DNA of 64,000 bases from Caenispirillum bisanense (GCA_945877815.1 CAMDWJ010000017.1:26219-90218); one strand, 5' to 3'; numbered from the stretch's first letter, positions 11,493 to 25,159 are shown. Notes: generated by a model not told the origin, from the letters alone. Made by a program: numbers and translations.

Positions 11493-12042
11493 CGCCGTCC
11501 CCCTCGTTCGAACGATCGCCCTTGGCCTCGCTCATCGCGGGCGGATCGACGACGACACGGCCTGCGGCAACATCGACCACGGGCACGGCAGCCCGGGTGA
11601 AGGGCAATAGAAGCTTGCCGCCCAAATCGAGCGTCACCTCCATCACATCTCCGGCGCCGTAATTGTCCATGCTCGTAACCGTACCCATCGATCGTCCGTC
11701 TTTGTCCTCGACCCGCAACCCAATCACATCCGCAACGTAAACCTCGTCCTCGTCCGGCTCGGGCAGAGCGTCCCGCCCAATATATAGTTCGACGCCCTTC
11801 AAACCCTCCGCCGCCGTCCGGTCGGCGATGCCGACGATCTTCGCGACCACGCCTTTTGCCGTCACCCGGCGCACCTTCAACGCGAAGCTGCGCTTGGCCT
11901 CCGCGTCACCGAGCGCCCCGTAAGCACCGATCGACGCGGGATCCGCGGTGAAGCTGCGGATCAGGACGGCACCATCGAGCCCGTGCGCCCCGGTAATCAC
12001 GCCAAGGCAGATGCGCCCCAACCCGATGTCCGGCGCGGCCAT
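11479..12042 (-). CDS. rimM: ribosome maturation factor RimM
   Basis: [25 protein letters not shown]; position between trmD and rpsP. Confidence 0.94.
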   Translation of the reverse strand: MAAPDIGLGRICLGVITGAHGLDGAVLIRSFTADPASIGAYGALGDAEAKRSFALKVRRVTAKGVVAKIVGIADRTAAEGLKGVELYIGRDALPEPDEDEVYVADVIGLRVEDKDGRSMGTVTSMDNYGAGDVMEVTLDLGGKLLLPFTRAAVPVVDVAAGRVVVDPPAMSEAKGDRSNEGDGDERS

Positions 12043-12057
12043 GGTCCGAGCGCCGTC

Positions 12058-12465
12058 TTAGGCGCCTTCGGCCGGCTGTTCGGCGGCTTCGGCCGGTGCC
12101 GGCTGAGCGGCGGCTTCGGCTGCCTTCGCGGCTGCTTCCTCGCGGGCGCGCGTACGCTCCTGAGCCTTTTCCTTCGGCTGGCTCTTCTTGGTCTGGTCGA
12201 AACGCTTCGGTGCTTCGATCAAGCCGGCATTGGCCAGGAAACGGGCCACGCGGTCGGTCGGTTGCGCGCCATTCGACAGCCAGTGCTGAATGCGCTCGGT
12301 CTGGAGCTGCAACCGCTCCGGGTGATCTTGCGGAACCATCGGATTATAGGAGCCGACGCGCTCGATGAAACGACCATCACGCGGGCTGCGCGCATCGGCG
12401 ATCACGATCCGGTAGTAGGGACGTTTCTTGGCGCCACCGCGCGACAGTCTGATTTTCAAAGCCAT
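12058..12465 (-). CDS. rpsP: 30S ribosomal protein S16
   Basis: [35 protein letters not shown]. Confidence 0.98.
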   Translation of the reverse strand: MALKIRLSRGGAKKRPYYRIVIADARSPRDGRFIERVGSYNPMVPQDHPERLQLQTERIQHWLSNGAQPTDRVARFLANAGLIEAPKRFDQTKKSQPKEKAQERTRAREEAAAKAAEAAAQPAPAEAAEQPAEGA

Positions 12466-12533
12466 AAGTTGTTCGTTCCTTAGCTGATAGTTGTTCGGGT
12501 TGGATAATTGATCTCTGTGTGTCGACCTTCGGT

Positions 12534-13913
12534 CTAGCGCATGCCGCCCGGGAAACCCGGCGGCATCATCGGCGGCATGCCGCCGCCGAACATCCCACCG
12601 CGGCCGCCTTTGCCCATCTTTTTCATCATGTCGCTCATCTGCTGGAATTGCTTGAGCAGTTTGTTCACGTCCTGCACGGACGTGCCCGAGCCGTTGGCGA
12701 TGCGGATGCGGCGCTTGGCGTTCAAAACCTTGGGATTGGCGCGTTCGGCCCGGGTCATCGAGCGGATGATCGCCTGTTGGCGCGCGAGCATCTTGTTATC
12801 GATGTTGGCACCCTCGATCTGCTTCTTCATCTTGCCGATGCCGGGGATCATGCCGAGCAGACCGCCGAGATCGCCCATGCCGCGGATCTGACCGAGTTGA
12901 TCGGCGAGATCGTCGAGTGTGAATTGGCCACGCAACGCACGCTTGGCCTGCTGTTCGGCTTGCGCACGATCGATGACCTGCGATGCCTTCTCGACCAGGC
13001 CAACCACGTCGCCCATGCCGAGGATACGGCCGGCAACGCGCTGGGCATCGAAGACTTCCAGCGCATCGAGCTTTTCGCCGACGCCCATGAACTTGATCGG
13101 ACGTCCGGTCACCGCGCGCATACTGAGTGCGGCGCCGCCGCGCGCATCGCCATCGACGCGGGTGAGCACGATGCCGGTAATGCCGACGCGCTCATTGAAT
13201 TCTTTGGCTGTGTTGACGGCGTCCTGACCCGACAACGCATCGGCGACAAGCAGCACTTCGGCCGGCTTCACGATGCCGCGAATCTCCGCGACCTCCGCCA
13301 TCAGAGCCATGTCGATCGACAAACGACCGGCGGTATCGAGGATCACCACGTCGTAGCCTTCGCGGCGCGCGGTATCCATGGCGCGACGTGCGATCGCAAC
13401 CGGCCGCTCGCCCATGATGGGTGTCAGCGACGCGACACCGCCCTGTTCGCCCAGCACGCGGAGCTGCTCCTGCGCGGCGGGACGCGCGACGTCGAGCCCG
13501 GCAAGCAGAACCTTCTTGCGGTCACGGCTTGTAAGACGCGCGCCGAGCTTAGCCGAGGTCGTCGTTTTGCCGGAGCCTTGCAGGCCGACCATAAGGATCG
13601 CCATCGGCGGCGTGACGTTGAAATTCAGCGCCGCATCGGCGTCGCCACCTTGGCCCAACATTTCGACCAAGCAGTCGTGAACGATTTTGACGACCATTTG
13701 GCCTGGCGTGACGCTCCGTAGCACGTCCTGGCCGATCGCGCGTCGGGTCGCGCTGTCAATGAAATCCTTGGCGACCGGCAGCGCGACGTCGGCATCAAGC
13801 AGCGCCAGACGCACCTCGCGCATCGCCGCATCGACGTCGGCCTCGCTCAGCGCGCCGCGCCGGGTCAGTCGGTCGAAAACGTCCGATAGTTTTGCGCTCA
13901 GGGCGTCGAACAC
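12534..13913 (-). CDS. ffh: signal recognition particle protein
   Basis: [24 protein letters not shown], Met-rich M domain tail; probable GTG start [13 protein letters not shown] at 13913. Confidence 0.95.
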   Translation of the reverse strand: MFDALSAKLSDVFDRLTRRGALSEADVDAAMREVRLALLDADVALPVAKDFIDSATRRAIGQDVLRSVTPGQMVVKIVHDCLVEMLGQGGDADAALNFNVTPPMAILMVGLQGSGKTTTSAKLGARLTSRDRKKVLLAGLDVARPAAQEQLRVLGEQGGVASLTPIMGERPVAIARRAMDTARREGYDVVILDTAGRLSIDMALMAEVAEIRGIVKPAEVLLVADALSGQDAVNTAKEFNERVGITGIVLTRVDGDARGGAALSMRAVTGRPIKFMGVGEKLDALEVFDAQRVAGRILGMGDVVGLVEKASQVIDRAQAEQQAKRALRGQFTLDDLADQLGQIRGMGDLGGLLGMIPGIGKMKKQIEGANIDNKMLARQQAIIRSMTRAERANPKVLNAKRRIRIANGSGTSVQDVNKLLKQFQQMSDMMKKMGKGGRGGMFGGGMPPMMPPGFPGGMR

Positions 13914-14356
13914 GCTGTAAGACTCCGCCTCTCCAAACGAAAAACGCCAGTGCGCGAACCCTCGCGGACTGGCGGCGCGCGGCATGGCCGGGCGTCAAAG
14001 CGACGGTAATCTAGGGATGTGAGTTATTTGAGTCAAGCAACGCACCATTGTAGGTGCCACTGTCGCTGGCGTTTTCGTGACCTATATTCAGTGAGCACGT
14101 ACCGTGTCACGGAACCATTTTTGCACGAATAAATTGCATACGATCACACAGGTTCATGCGTCTTCAACGTGTAGTTTTTGGCGAATACACCTATGAAGAT
14201 GTCTAGCGTTCCAGTTGAATTTCCGCAGTTTTCGGAGATAGTTAATCGTGCTATTTATATCTCCGGGACCGAGACCATAATAAAGCCAATAAATTAGTTT
14301 ATAAAATAACCGACAGAACAATATCCACTTGAGGGAATACGAGGACAGTATCGACT

Positions 14357-14785
14357 ATGAGAAGGCGAACCATAAAAGACGATGGACCGGACCCAATCGA
14401 CCGTTATGTCGGATCGCGCGTACGTGCCCGACGCGTCGGTATCAGATTGAGCCAGACCAAACTTGGCGAAGCTATCGGCGTTACTTTCCAACAAGTTCAG
14501 AAATACGAAAACGGCACCAACCGCATCGGTGCCAGCAATCTTTATAAGATCGGCAAGACTCTTGGTGTCGACGTCGCCTACTTCTTTGAAGGCGTTCAGG
14601 AAATCGCCGCTTCGTTGATGCCCGATACGCCTGAAGGACCGCTTGCCGGGATCAAGGAAGATCCGCTGACATCTCGCGACGCCATCGAGATGGTGCACAA
14701 TTTTTTTCGCGTCAAGGATCCAAATGTGCGCAAGCGGTTGGCCCAGTTCGTGAAAACGCTCGCCCAATCCAGCGACGATGTGTGA
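14357..14785 (+). CDS. XRE-family helix-turn-helix transcriptional regulator
   Basis: IRLSQTKLGEAIGVTFQQVQKYENGTNRIGASNLYKIGKTLGVDVAYFFEG. Confidence 0.93.
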   Translation: MRRRTIKDDGPDPIDRYVGSRVRARRVGIRLSQTKLGEAIGVTFQQVQKYENGTNRIGASNLYKIGKTLGVDVAYFFEGVQEIAASLMPDTPEGPLAGIKEDPLTSRDAIEMVHNFFRVKDPNVRKRLAQFVKTLAQSSDDV

Positions 14786-14850
14786 CCTGACCTACCCAAC
14801 CAAGCCTAATTTTCATTTGGCTCGCACAACACTCATGCTATACCAAACCG

Positions 14851-14874
14851 AGTAGATTTTTATAAAAAACTACT
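14851..14874. promoter_or_regulatory. palindromic operator-like site
   Basis: AGTAGATTTTTATAAAAAACTACT, near-perfect 24-bp palindrome with one mismatched pair. Confidence 0.45.
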
Positions 14875-14911
14875 ACAAGTTGTATTTTGTGCTCGGGGTT
14901 GGGGAAAGTTT

Positions 14912-15157
14912 ATGAGTGATGAGACGGGGACACCCGCGAGGGTCTCAGATTCCGACCAATTCGTTGCGGAGATCGGCGCAAAGGTGCGTGATATGTTGTC
15001 CAGGGCCGGCATCCTTCCCGAGATTGGCGACACTCCGGTCGCGACAGACGTTGATATCGGCCGGATGCTTCATGCCTTCATCCATATCCGCGACCCGCGC
15101 ATTCGTACCGAATTCGTTTCGTTGATAGAAGCACTGAAAAGCTTTTCGTCTCGCTGA
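14912..15157 (+). CDS. small protein resembling C-terminal tail of XRE regulators, no HTH
   Basis: 81 aa; IGRMLHAFIHIRDPRIRTEFVSLIEALKSFSS parallels AIEMVHNFFRVKDPNVRKRLAQFVKTLAQSSD of the upstream XRE protein. Confidence 0.7.
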   Translation: MSDETGTPARVSDSDQFVAEIGAKVRDMLSRAGILPEIGDTPVATDVDIGRMLHAFIHIRDPRIRTEFVSLIEALKSFSSR

Positions 15158-15243
15158 GGCATGCTCCGTCCACCCTTCGAGATGCGGTCTCAGCGGGCGG
15201 AAACTGTGGACTTCCGCGCCTGCGCAGCCTATATCGCCGCACT

Positions 15244-16071
15244 ATGACCGCCTTTCTGAAAATGCATGGGCTTGGGAACGATTTCATTGTGCTCGACGGA
15301 CGTGCTCGCGCGCCGAAGCTGACCTCGGACGTCGCGCGCAAGCTCGCCGACCGTCACACCGGGATCGGCTGCGACCAATTGATCGTGATTGAGCCGCCGC
15401 GCTCGGGCGATGGCGATGCCTTCATGCGCATTCTCAACGCCGACGGCGGCGAGGTTGAAGCGTGCGGCAATGCCGTGCGCTGTATCGGCGCTATCATCAT
15501 GGACGAGCGCGGACGAGATCGCGCGCGCATCGAGACCCTGGCCGGGCCGGTCGCCATCAGCGCCGGACCCCAGGGCATTACCGCCGATATGGGCCCGGCG
15601 CGTCTACTGTGGTCCGAAATTCCGCTCATTCGCGAAATGGACACGCTGTCGCTCGCTATCGAGGATGGACCGCTGCGCCAGCCGGTCGCGGTCGGCATGG
15701 GCAATCCGCACGCCGTTTTCTTCGTCGACGATGTCGAACGGATAGCATTGGCCGAAATCGGCCCGCGGATCGAACACCACCCTTTCTATCCGAAACGCAC
15801 CAACGTCGAGATCGTCGAATTGCGCGGTCCTAAGCAATTGCGCGTACGCGTCTGGGAACGCGGCGCGGGCATCACGCAAGCTTGCGGCACCGGCGCCTGC
15901 GCGGCGCTGGTGGGTGCGCACCGGCGTGGGCTGATCGGACGCGCGGCCGATATCGAACTCGACGGCGGCACACTCACTGTCGAATGGCGCGACGACAATC
16001 ACGTGCTGATGACCGGGCCGACCGCAATCGCCTTCACAGGCGACATCGATCTTGAGGCTTATGCGCAATGA
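15244..16071 (+). CDS. dapF: diaminopimelate epimerase
   Basis: MTAFLKMHGLGNDFIVLDGR, EACGNAVRCIG, ACGTGACAA. Confidence 0.97.
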   Translation: MTAFLKMHGLGNDFIVLDGRARAPKLTSDVARKLADRHTGIGCDQLIVIEPPRSGDGDAFMRILNADGGEVEACGNAVRCIGAIIMDERGRDRARIETLAGPVAISAGPQGITADMGPARLLWSEIPLIREMDTLSLAIEDGPLRQPVAVGMGNPHAVFFVDDVERIALAEIGPRIEHHPFYPKRTNVEIVELRGPKQLRVRVWERGAGITQACGTGACAALVGAHRRGLIGRAADIELDGGTLTVEWRDDNHVLMTGPTAIAFTGDIDLEAYAQ

Positions 16072-17318
16072 GTGCCCCAGGTCAACGCACAGAGGTTATC
16101 ACGCTGGGCTGCCGCCTCAACGCGCTCGAATCCGAAATCATCCAAACCCGCGTTGACGAGGCCGGGCTTACCGACACGGTCGTCGTCAACACCTGCGCCG
16201 TTACATCCGAAGCCGAGCGCCAAGCGCGCCAGACGATCCGCAAGATCCGCCGCATGCAACCCGACGCGCGCATCATCGTAACCGGATGCGCGGCGCAGAT
16301 CGCGCCGCAGCGTTTCGCCGACATGCCCGAGGTCGACCGCGTCGTCGGCAACGACGAGAAACTGGCGCGCGAAACCTACGACGGCACGGCGCGCGTAGCT
16401 GTCGCCGACATCATGGCATCACGGGTCGCGCCCGATCATACGATCGGTGGGTTCGAGACGCGCACACGCGCCTTCGTGCAAATACAGCAGGGCTGCGATC
16501 ATCGCTGCACCTTCTGCATCATTCCGTTCGGCCGCGGCAACAGCCGCAGCGTTACCCCCGACGCGATCCTGCGCCAAGTTGAGCGTCTTACAGGCGCCGG
16601 ATATCGCGAAATCGTTCTGACCGGCGTCGATATTTCATCCTACGGGACCGATCTGAGCGACGCGACGACTCTTGGCGGCCTATGCAGCCTGCTGCTGGCA
16701 CGCACGCCACGATTAGCACGGTTGCGCCTCTCCTCGCTGGATCCCGCAGTCATCGACGAAACTTTGCTCGCCCTGATCGCACGAGAGCCTCGACTGATGC
16801 CGCATTTGCATTTGAGCGTGCAGGCAGGCAGCGACATGATCCTGAAGCGCATGAAGCGCCGTCATCTGCGCGGCGACGTGATCGCGTTGGCGGCACGCCT
16901 GCGCGATGCGCGGCCAGATATCATATTGGGCGCCGATCTGATTGCCGGCTTTCCGACCGAGGACGACGCGATGTTCGAGGATTCGCTTCGCATCGTCGAG
17001 GAAGCCGATCTCACCTATCTGCATGTTTTCCCGTTCAGCCCGCGCGTCGGTACGCCTGCCGCGCGCATGCCGCAACTCCCCGGCGGACTGCGTCGCGAAC
17101 GCGCCGCCCGGCTGCGCGCATCTGGCGATGCGCGGCGCGCGCTTTATATGGCAAGCCTCGCTGACAGCGTGGCCGAAATCCTCGCCGAAAAAGACAATCG
17201 CGGTTATACCCAGCATTATGCGCCGGCCCGCATCGCAAGCGACGTGAGGCCCGGAGAAATCGTGCGTGTGCGCATCACGGGCGCCGAGGGCGGAATCCTC
17301 ACCGCGGCCGCTGCGTAA
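16068..17318 (+). CDS. mtaB: tRNA N6-threonylcarbamoyladenosine methylthiotransferase
   Basis: TLGCRLNALESEI, QQGCDHRCTFCIIPFGRG radical-SAM motif. Confidence 0.95.
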   Translation: MSAPGQRTEVITLGCRLNALESEIIQTRVDEAGLTDTVVVNTCAVTSEAERQARQTIRKIRRMQPDARIIVTGCAAQIAPQRFADMPEVDRVVGNDEKLARETYDGTARVAVADIMASRVAPDHTIGGFETRTRAFVQIQQGCDHRCTFCIIPFGRGNSRSVTPDAILRQVERLTGAGYREIVLTGVDISSYGTDLSDATTLGGLCSLLLARTPRLARLRLSSLDPAVIDETLLALIAREPRLMPHLHLSVQAGSDMILKRMKRRHLRGDVIALAARLRDARPDIILGADLIAGFPTEDDAMFEDSLRIVEEADLTYLHVFPFSPRVGTPAARMPQLPGGLRRERAARLRASGDARRALYMASLADSVAEILAEKDNRGYTQHYAPARIASDVRPGEIVRVRITGAEGGILTAAAA

Positions 17319-18241
17319 TGGCCGATTCGATAGGTTGGATCGACCGCCTCAAAGCGGGGCTCGGCCGCACTTCGCTGGCATTGGGACGCGGCATCGACGG
17401 ACTGTTCGGCGGCAGCAAGCCAGATGCACAGACGATCCAGAATCTCGAAGATCTGCTGATCATGTCGGATCTCGGCGTAACCACGGCGCATATTTTGGCC
17501 GAAAAAGTGTCGCGCGAACGCTTCGAGGAGGCGACCGCTATTACGGTGCGCGATGCGCTCGCGCGCGAAATCGAGACGATCCTCGTCCCGATCGCGCGCC
17601 CGTTGGAACCCGACCCGACGCGCAAGCCGCACATCGTCCTGGTGACCGGCGTCAACGGCAGCGGCAAGACGACTACCATCGGCAAGCTCGCGCATTTCTA
17701 CAAGGCGCGCGGTCTCAACGTCATGCTTGCCGCGGGCGATACATTCCGCGCCGCCGCCATCGAACAGCTAAAGATCTGGGGCGAGCGAACGGGCTGTCCC
17801 GTAATCGCCTCGCAGCCCGGCGCCGATGCCGCAAGCCTCGCTTACGACGCCGTAGCGCGCGCCAAAGAAGCGGGCGTCGATCTTCTGTTCATAGACACCG
17901 CCGGACGGCTGCAGAACCGCAAGGAATTGATGGCCGAATTGGAAAAGATCGTGCGCGTGCTCAAAAAACTCGATGCCGACGCACCGCACGATTGCCTTCT
18001 CGTCCTCGATGCAACGGTCGGGCAGAACGCGCATTCGCAGGTCGAAACCTTCAAGCAAATGATCGGCATAACGGGGCTCGTCGTCACCAAGCTTGACGGA
18101 TCGGCCAAAGGCGGCGTGATTGTGGCCTTGGCCGAAAAATTCAGCCTTCCGGTCCATGCGATCGGTGTTGGCGAGACGGCCGACGACCTGCGTCCCTTCG
18201 CGGCGCGCGACTTCGCGCGTGCCCTGGTCGGCTTGGACTAA
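17318..18241 (+). CDS. ftsY: signal recognition particle receptor FtsY
   Basis: [40 protein letters not shown]. Confidence 0.97.
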   Translation: MADSIGWIDRLKAGLGRTSLALGRGIDGLFGGSKPDAQTIQNLEDLLIMSDLGVTTAHILAEKVSRERFEEATAITVRDALAREIETILVPIARPLEPDPTRKPHIVLVTGVNGSGKTTTIGKLAHFYKARGLNVMLAAGDTFRAAAIEQLKIWGERTGCPVIASQPGADAASLAYDAVARAKEAGVDLLFIDTAGRLQNRKELMAELEKIVRVLKKLDADAPHDCLLVLDATVGQNAHSQVETFKQMIGITGLVVTKLDGSAKGGVIVALAEKFSLPVHAIGVGETADDLRPFAARDFARALVGLD

Positions 18242-18248
18242 TTGGAGT

Positions 18249-18317
18249 CCTCATCCTGAGCCTGTCGAAGGATGGGAGCCGTTCAAGTTGTCATGCCTCG
18301 ACAAGCTCAGCATGAGG
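18249..18317. repeat. REP-like palindromic intergenic repeat, family A
   Basis: CCTCATCCTGAGCCTGTCGAAGGATG...CCTCGACAAGCTCAGCATGAGG; related copies at 27989 and 60715. Confidence 0.8.
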
Positions 18318-18324
18318 AAAATTT

Positions 18325-18564
18325 CTAAACGCGTATGTTGAGATAAAAGCCCCGTGGCACGTCGGTGCGCAGCTGCGTGCCGGAATCAAGATTTTTATTG
18401 AGTTTGGAGATCGCCCGCTGAAATTCATCGCCGGCCATCGGCTGAGTCACATTGACCTGACGCCTTCTGCCGGCACTGAATCCGTCGACCGCATCGCTGC
18501 GATTGGGCGCGTTCGTGCCGCGAAGCGCGGGGGGCAACTGCGAAATGCGAACGTTATCGGCCAT
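18325..18564 (-). CDS. small hypothetical protein
   Basis: MADNVRISQLPPALRGTNAPNRSDAVDGFSAGRRRQ...PRGFYLNIRV; start trimmed to ATG at 18564. Confidence 0.6.
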   Translation of the reverse strand: MADNVRISQLPPALRGTNAPNRSDAVDGFSAGRRRQVNVTQPMAGDEFQRAISKLNKNLDSGTQLRTDVPRGFYLNIRV

Positions 18565-18706
18565 GCGCGGCAGTCTAGCCCCCGATTGGTTAATAGAAGG
18601 TATTTCGATCGGGAATTTTACCGGGAAATCTCGACCGGGCATTTAGATTGGCAGGGACGTTGCCGCTTCGACACTGGGGGAATAACATAGTCGTCAGAGA
18701 GGCTTC

Positions 18707-20560
18707 ATGGCATTGAACGGTACCCGCGACAACGCCTTTCCCGGTCCCCGCGAGGATCCAGCGGAACGCACCTTCCTCGGCGGATCCTCCATGGGTGCGC
18801 GGCTAGGCTGGCTCGTGTTTTTCGGTCTGATCGCAACCGCGATCGCCGCCACCACGCTTTATTTGATCGATGAACGCACGGATCGCATCTTCGACGGCTT
18901 TGCCTTAAGTGGCGACATTTCCCGGCGAGTCGCCCGGATCGAAAACGCGACAGGCTCGCTGCGCGCCGACGCCCGCAGCTATCTCGCCACTCGCGATGCG
19001 CGCACGGCCGAATCCTATCGCCGCACAGGCGAGGGGCTGGGGGCACAGCTGAAGACGCTCAACGACGATCCGTTCGTTGCCGACGCACAGCGCCTGGTCA
19101 CGACCTTGAACGATGGGCTCACACAACACGCGGAGCAATTCCAGAGCATCGTCCGTATCATCGGACTGCTGGGCGGCCCCAATATCGGGCTGATCGGCAA
19201 TACGCAAAGCGCCGGAGCCGCGCTCGAGCGTCGTGTCGCCGACGCCTCGTCGGCGTTTGCCCAGCGAATTGTGGCTCTTCGACGTATCGAGACCGCGCTG
19301 GTCAACGGCATCGCCGCGCCGGCCGACAAAACGCTGTCAGACGAGATCGACGAAGTACGCCGTGCCATCGCCGATTCAACCTTGACGGCGAATGCCAAGG
19401 CGGACATCGACCGTCTTGCCGAGGCCTATGCCGCCGATATCGGACAGCTCGCACGCATCCGCGCCTCGCTGACGACGACGATGAGCCGGCTCGACGAGAT
19501 CGAAGCCTATATCGCGCCGTCGATCGAGGCGTTGTCGGTCTTCGCGAACGAATCGGCGCAAGGCGCCAGGCGCGAGGCCGCGGCGTTACGCCAGCAATTG
19601 CGCATCCTCGTTCCGGCGGGTATCGCCGTGGCCCTCGGGCTGCTGCTGATCGCGGGCTTCGCCCTGCTCCACAGCCTGACACGGCCCGTCCAGCGCCTGG
19701 CGGATGCCGCCGCCGAGCTCGCGCACGGCAACCACATGATCGCTATCCCGGCGTTGGGCAACGATGACGCGACGGGCACGATCGCGCGTTCGCTCACCTA
19801 TTTCCGCGAGAACCTGATTCAGGCTGATCGTCTGCGCAAGGAACTGGAATTGGCGTTGCAACGCGCCGATGCCACGCAAGCCACGCCGATCGCCGTCCCC
19901 CCACCCGTCGTGGCGACAGAACCCGTTATTCTCGAACCGTCGCCTACCGAGCCCGAGCCAGAATCCGAATTGCCGCGCTCGCGCGCCCTGGTACCCACCG
20001 CATCGGAGCGCGAGCCCGGCACTCAGATATCGATCATCAGTCGCATGCTGGCAGAAACCAGCCAGGCCGCATCGAACGCCGCGAACGAGGCTGAACGTAC
20101 CGAATCCATGGTCAACGGGCTTAGTGACGCCGCACAAAGAATCGAGGATATTGAAACTCTGCTCGCGAGCATCAGCGATCAGATGAGCCTGCTCGCCGTC
20201 CAAACCGCATTGTCCGACGAGGCGGGCGATCATCGCGAGAATCTCGTGGTGCTTGCCGACAAGCGCCACAACGGCAATATCGGCCAGTCGGTCAGCGATC
20301 GCATCGATACGATCCAGGCCGGGACCAAGCGCGCCATCAAGAGTGTCCAGCAGATCGGCCGCACGATTTCGGAAGTCAACGAGGTCGCCGTGCAATTCGC
20401 CTCGGACGCATCGAGCGAAGCGCTCGACGCGGCGACGGAACTTCTGCGTCAGTCCGAAGATCTGCGCGGCATGCTCGACGATCTCTTGAACAAGATCCGT
20501 GCCGAAGGCGGCGGAGCCGCCCCGTTCTTGCCGCGTGGCCGCCAGATCGAAAAAGAATAA
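18707..20560 (+). CDS. HAMP-domain membrane protein, divergent methyl-accepting chemotaxis-like protein
   Basis: Two TM segments, HSLTRPVQRLADAAAELAHGNHMIAIPALGNDDATGTIARSL (HAMP), coiled C-terminus with divergent tip. Confidence 0.8.
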   Translation: MALNGTRDNAFPGPREDPAERTFLGGSSMGARLGWLVFFGLIATAIAATTLYLIDERTDRIFDGFALSGDISRRVARIENATGSLRADARSYLATRDARTAESYRRTGEGLGAQLKTLNDDPFVADAQRLVTTLNDGLTQHAEQFQSIVRIIGLLGGPNIGLIGNTQSAGAALERRVADASSAFAQRIVALRRIETALVNGIAAPADKTLSDEIDEVRRAIADSTLTANAKADIDRLAEAYAADIGQLARIRASLTTTMSRLDEIEAYIAPSIEALSVFANESAQGARREAAALRQQLRILVPAGIAVALGLLLIAGFALLHSLTRPVQRLADAAAELAHGNHMIAIPALGNDDATGTIARSLTYFRENLIQADRLRKELELALQRADATQATPIAVPPPVVATEPVILEPSPTEPEPESELPRSRALVPTASEREPGTQISIISRMLAETSQAASNAANEAERTESMVNGLSDAAQRIEDIETLLASISDQMSLLAVQTALSDEAGDHRENLVVLADKRHNGNIGQSVSDRIDTIQAGTKRAIKSVQQIGRTISEVNEVAVQFASDASSEALDAATELLRQSEDLRGMLDDLLNKIRAEGGGAAPFLPRGRQIEKE

Positions 20561-20564
20561 GGCG

Positions 20565-21767
20565 CTAGACCGGGGCGCGCAGCACCGCGACGCCGGGCAA
20601 TTCGACACCTTCCAGCCATTCGAGAAATGCGCCGCCGGCGAGGCTCACATAGCTGAAACGTTCGCGAACATGCGCGCCGACAAGTGCCGACATGGTATCG
20701 CCGCCGCCCGCGACCGACAGGAGCGTGCCAGCCTCCGTCGAGGCGGCAACCGCCTGGGCGACGGCATGGGTGCCGGCATCGAAGGGTTTGGTTTCGAATG
20801 CGCCAAGCGGACCGTTCCAGACCAAGGTGTGCGAATTGCGGACCAGCGCGATCATGGCCGCAACCGATTTCGGCCCGATATCGAGCGCCATCAGATCGTC
20901 CGGGATCGCGTTCGCCGCGACGATCTTCGTGATTTGATCCGGCGCAAGCTTGGCCGCCGCGACCGCGTCGGCCGGCAGCAGGATGTGACAGCCAAGTCCG
21001 GTCGCACGCGAGCGCACGCGGCGCGCCGTATCGAGCATATCGGCCTCGACCAGCGATTTGCCGATATGGCCATCCTCGGCCAAAAGGAAGGTATTGGCCA
21101 TCGCACCCGCGATGGCCAATGTATCGACCTTGGTGATCAAATTTTCCAGCAGCGCCAACTTGGTCGAAATCTTGTTGCCGCCGACGATGGCTGTAACCGG
21201 GCGCTTGGGACGATCGAGTGCTTCGGTCAGTGCCGCCAATTCCTTTTCCATCAATCGGCCCGCCGCCGCCGGCATCAGACGCGCCACCGCGTCGATCGAG
21301 GCATGGGCGCGATGCGCGCAGCTGAACGCATCGTCGACGTAAACATCGGCCAGACCGGCGAGGCGTTTCGCCAGCTCAACGTCGTTCTCCTCTTCACCCG
21401 GCAGGAAGCGCAGATTTTCGAGAACCAGCACTTCGCCCTGTCCCAAAGCGGATGCGGCCTTCTCGACCGCGCCTTCTGACCAGTCGGCGACGAAACGTAC
21501 CTTGATCGGGGCCAGTTCGCTCGCCAACACATCGACGATAGGTTTCAGCGACAAGTCCGGCACGGCTTTACCGTCGGGACGTCCAAGATGGCTCATAACG
21601 ATCACGCCGCGAGCCTTTTTCAGCAACTCCTGGATAGTCGGCACGACTTCGCGCACCCGTGAGGTGTCCAATATCTTGCCGCCCTTCAGCGGCACATTGA
21701 GATCGGCACGCAACAACACGCGGCGACCCGAAACATTGAGAGTATCAAGCGTTCTAAATGGCAACAT
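20565..21767 (-). CDS. pgk: phosphoglycerate kinase
   Basis: VLLRADLNVPLKGGKI, MSHLGRPDGK, VWNGPLGAFE, GGGDTMSAL. Confidence 0.97.
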   Translation of the reverse strand: MLPFRTLDTLNVSGRRVLLRADLNVPLKGGKILDTSRVREVVPTIQELLKKARGVIVMSHLGRPDGKAVPDLSLKPIVDVLASELAPIKVRFVADWSEGAVEKAASALGQGEVLVLENLRFLPGEEENDVELAKRLAGLADVYVDDAFSCAHRAHASIDAVARLMPAAAGRLMEKELAALTEALDRPKRPVTAIVGGNKISTKLALLENLITKVDTLAIAGAMANTFLLAEDGHIGKSLVEADMLDTARRVRSRATGLGCHILLPADAVAAAKLAPDQITKIVAANAIPDDLMALDIGPKSVAAMIALVRNSHTLVWNGPLGAFETKPFDAGTHAVAQAVAASTEAGTLLSVAGGGDTMSALVGAHVRERFSYVSLAGGAFLEWLEGVELPGVAVLRAPV

Positions 21768-21880
21768 GATCCGAGAATTCGTCTGAAGGGGATACTGGTA
21801 TCGTTTTCGCGGGCGCGAAGCAGCGAGTCAACCGTGCCACGGACATTCGGATGCGCACGGTGGCGTGAAAGATAACGAAA

Positions 21881-21910
21881 GGGCGGCCCGGCATCTCTGC
21901 CGGGCCGCCC
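21881..21910 (-). terminator. strong hairpin, T-rich on minus strand
   Basis: GGGCGGCCCGGC-ATCTCT-GCCGGGCCGCCC, followed on minus strand by TTTCGTTATCTTTC. Confidence 0.55.
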
Positions 21911-22106
21911 AAGAATCCCACCTGTCGCTCGGTCGGGAGACAACTAACCGGCGGGATTCTGAACAGAAACGAAGGGTTGCCGCGGACCTAGAAATCCTAC
22001 GCGGAACGTGTCGAATGCCGGTATGGGAGCGATTTTAGCCGACCCGCCCCAGCCCAGCAATCACGGTCCCCTAAACGGCGGATTTCAGCCGACTTTGCCC
22101 ATAAGA

Positions 22107-22137
22107 AAGCCCGGGATGGCAGCGCCATCCCGGGCTT
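22107..22137 (-). terminator. strong hairpin downstream of acnA
   Basis: AAGCCCGGGATGGC-AGC-GCCATCCCGGGCTT, followed on minus strand by TCTTATGG. Confidence 0.65.
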
Positions 22138-22163
22138 GATCCGAGAATCGGAATATCGGCTGT

Positions 22164-24842
<2,679 letters not shown>

Positions 24843-25039
24843 GGCTGATCCCTCCCAAAATTGGTAACTTTCCCCGTGGGGCCCTGAACTGTGTGGGTAC
24901 ACCATGTTCAAGCACCCCGTAAAGCCCCATCATCCTTAGGTTTATACGCCGTAAGGTACTGATTTTTGGCGGTTTTGGCCGCCTGCGCGGTCACGAAATG
25001 GCTAAGTTCCAAGCATATTTTCGCCACATTTAAAGTCTC

Positions 25040-25159
25040 TAATCATCCTCGATCAGGCCTCCTGATTGAGAGAGACATCTCTCTCACCCCCTATAGGCAG
25101 GTTTTTCTGCCACACTTAACGGCCGGGAAGCCCCCCCTGACTTCCCGGCCGAATTTTTT
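25040..25159 (+). ncRNA. candidate sRNA or leader/attenuator with serial hairpins and intrinsic terminator
   Basis: ATCAGG-CCT-CCTGAT (25052-25066), GAGAGAGA-CA-TCTCTCTC (25068-25085), GGCAG-GTTTTT-CTGCC (25096-25111), CGGCCGGGAAG-N10-CTTCCCGGCCG-AATTTTTT (25120-25159). Confidence 0.5.

Noticed and set aside
14190-14370. Possible LuxR-like HTH remnant on minus strand (NYLRKLRKFNWNARHLHRCIRQKLHVEDA)
   Set aside because: No start codon, only weak resemblance, overlaps an AT-rich promoter region.
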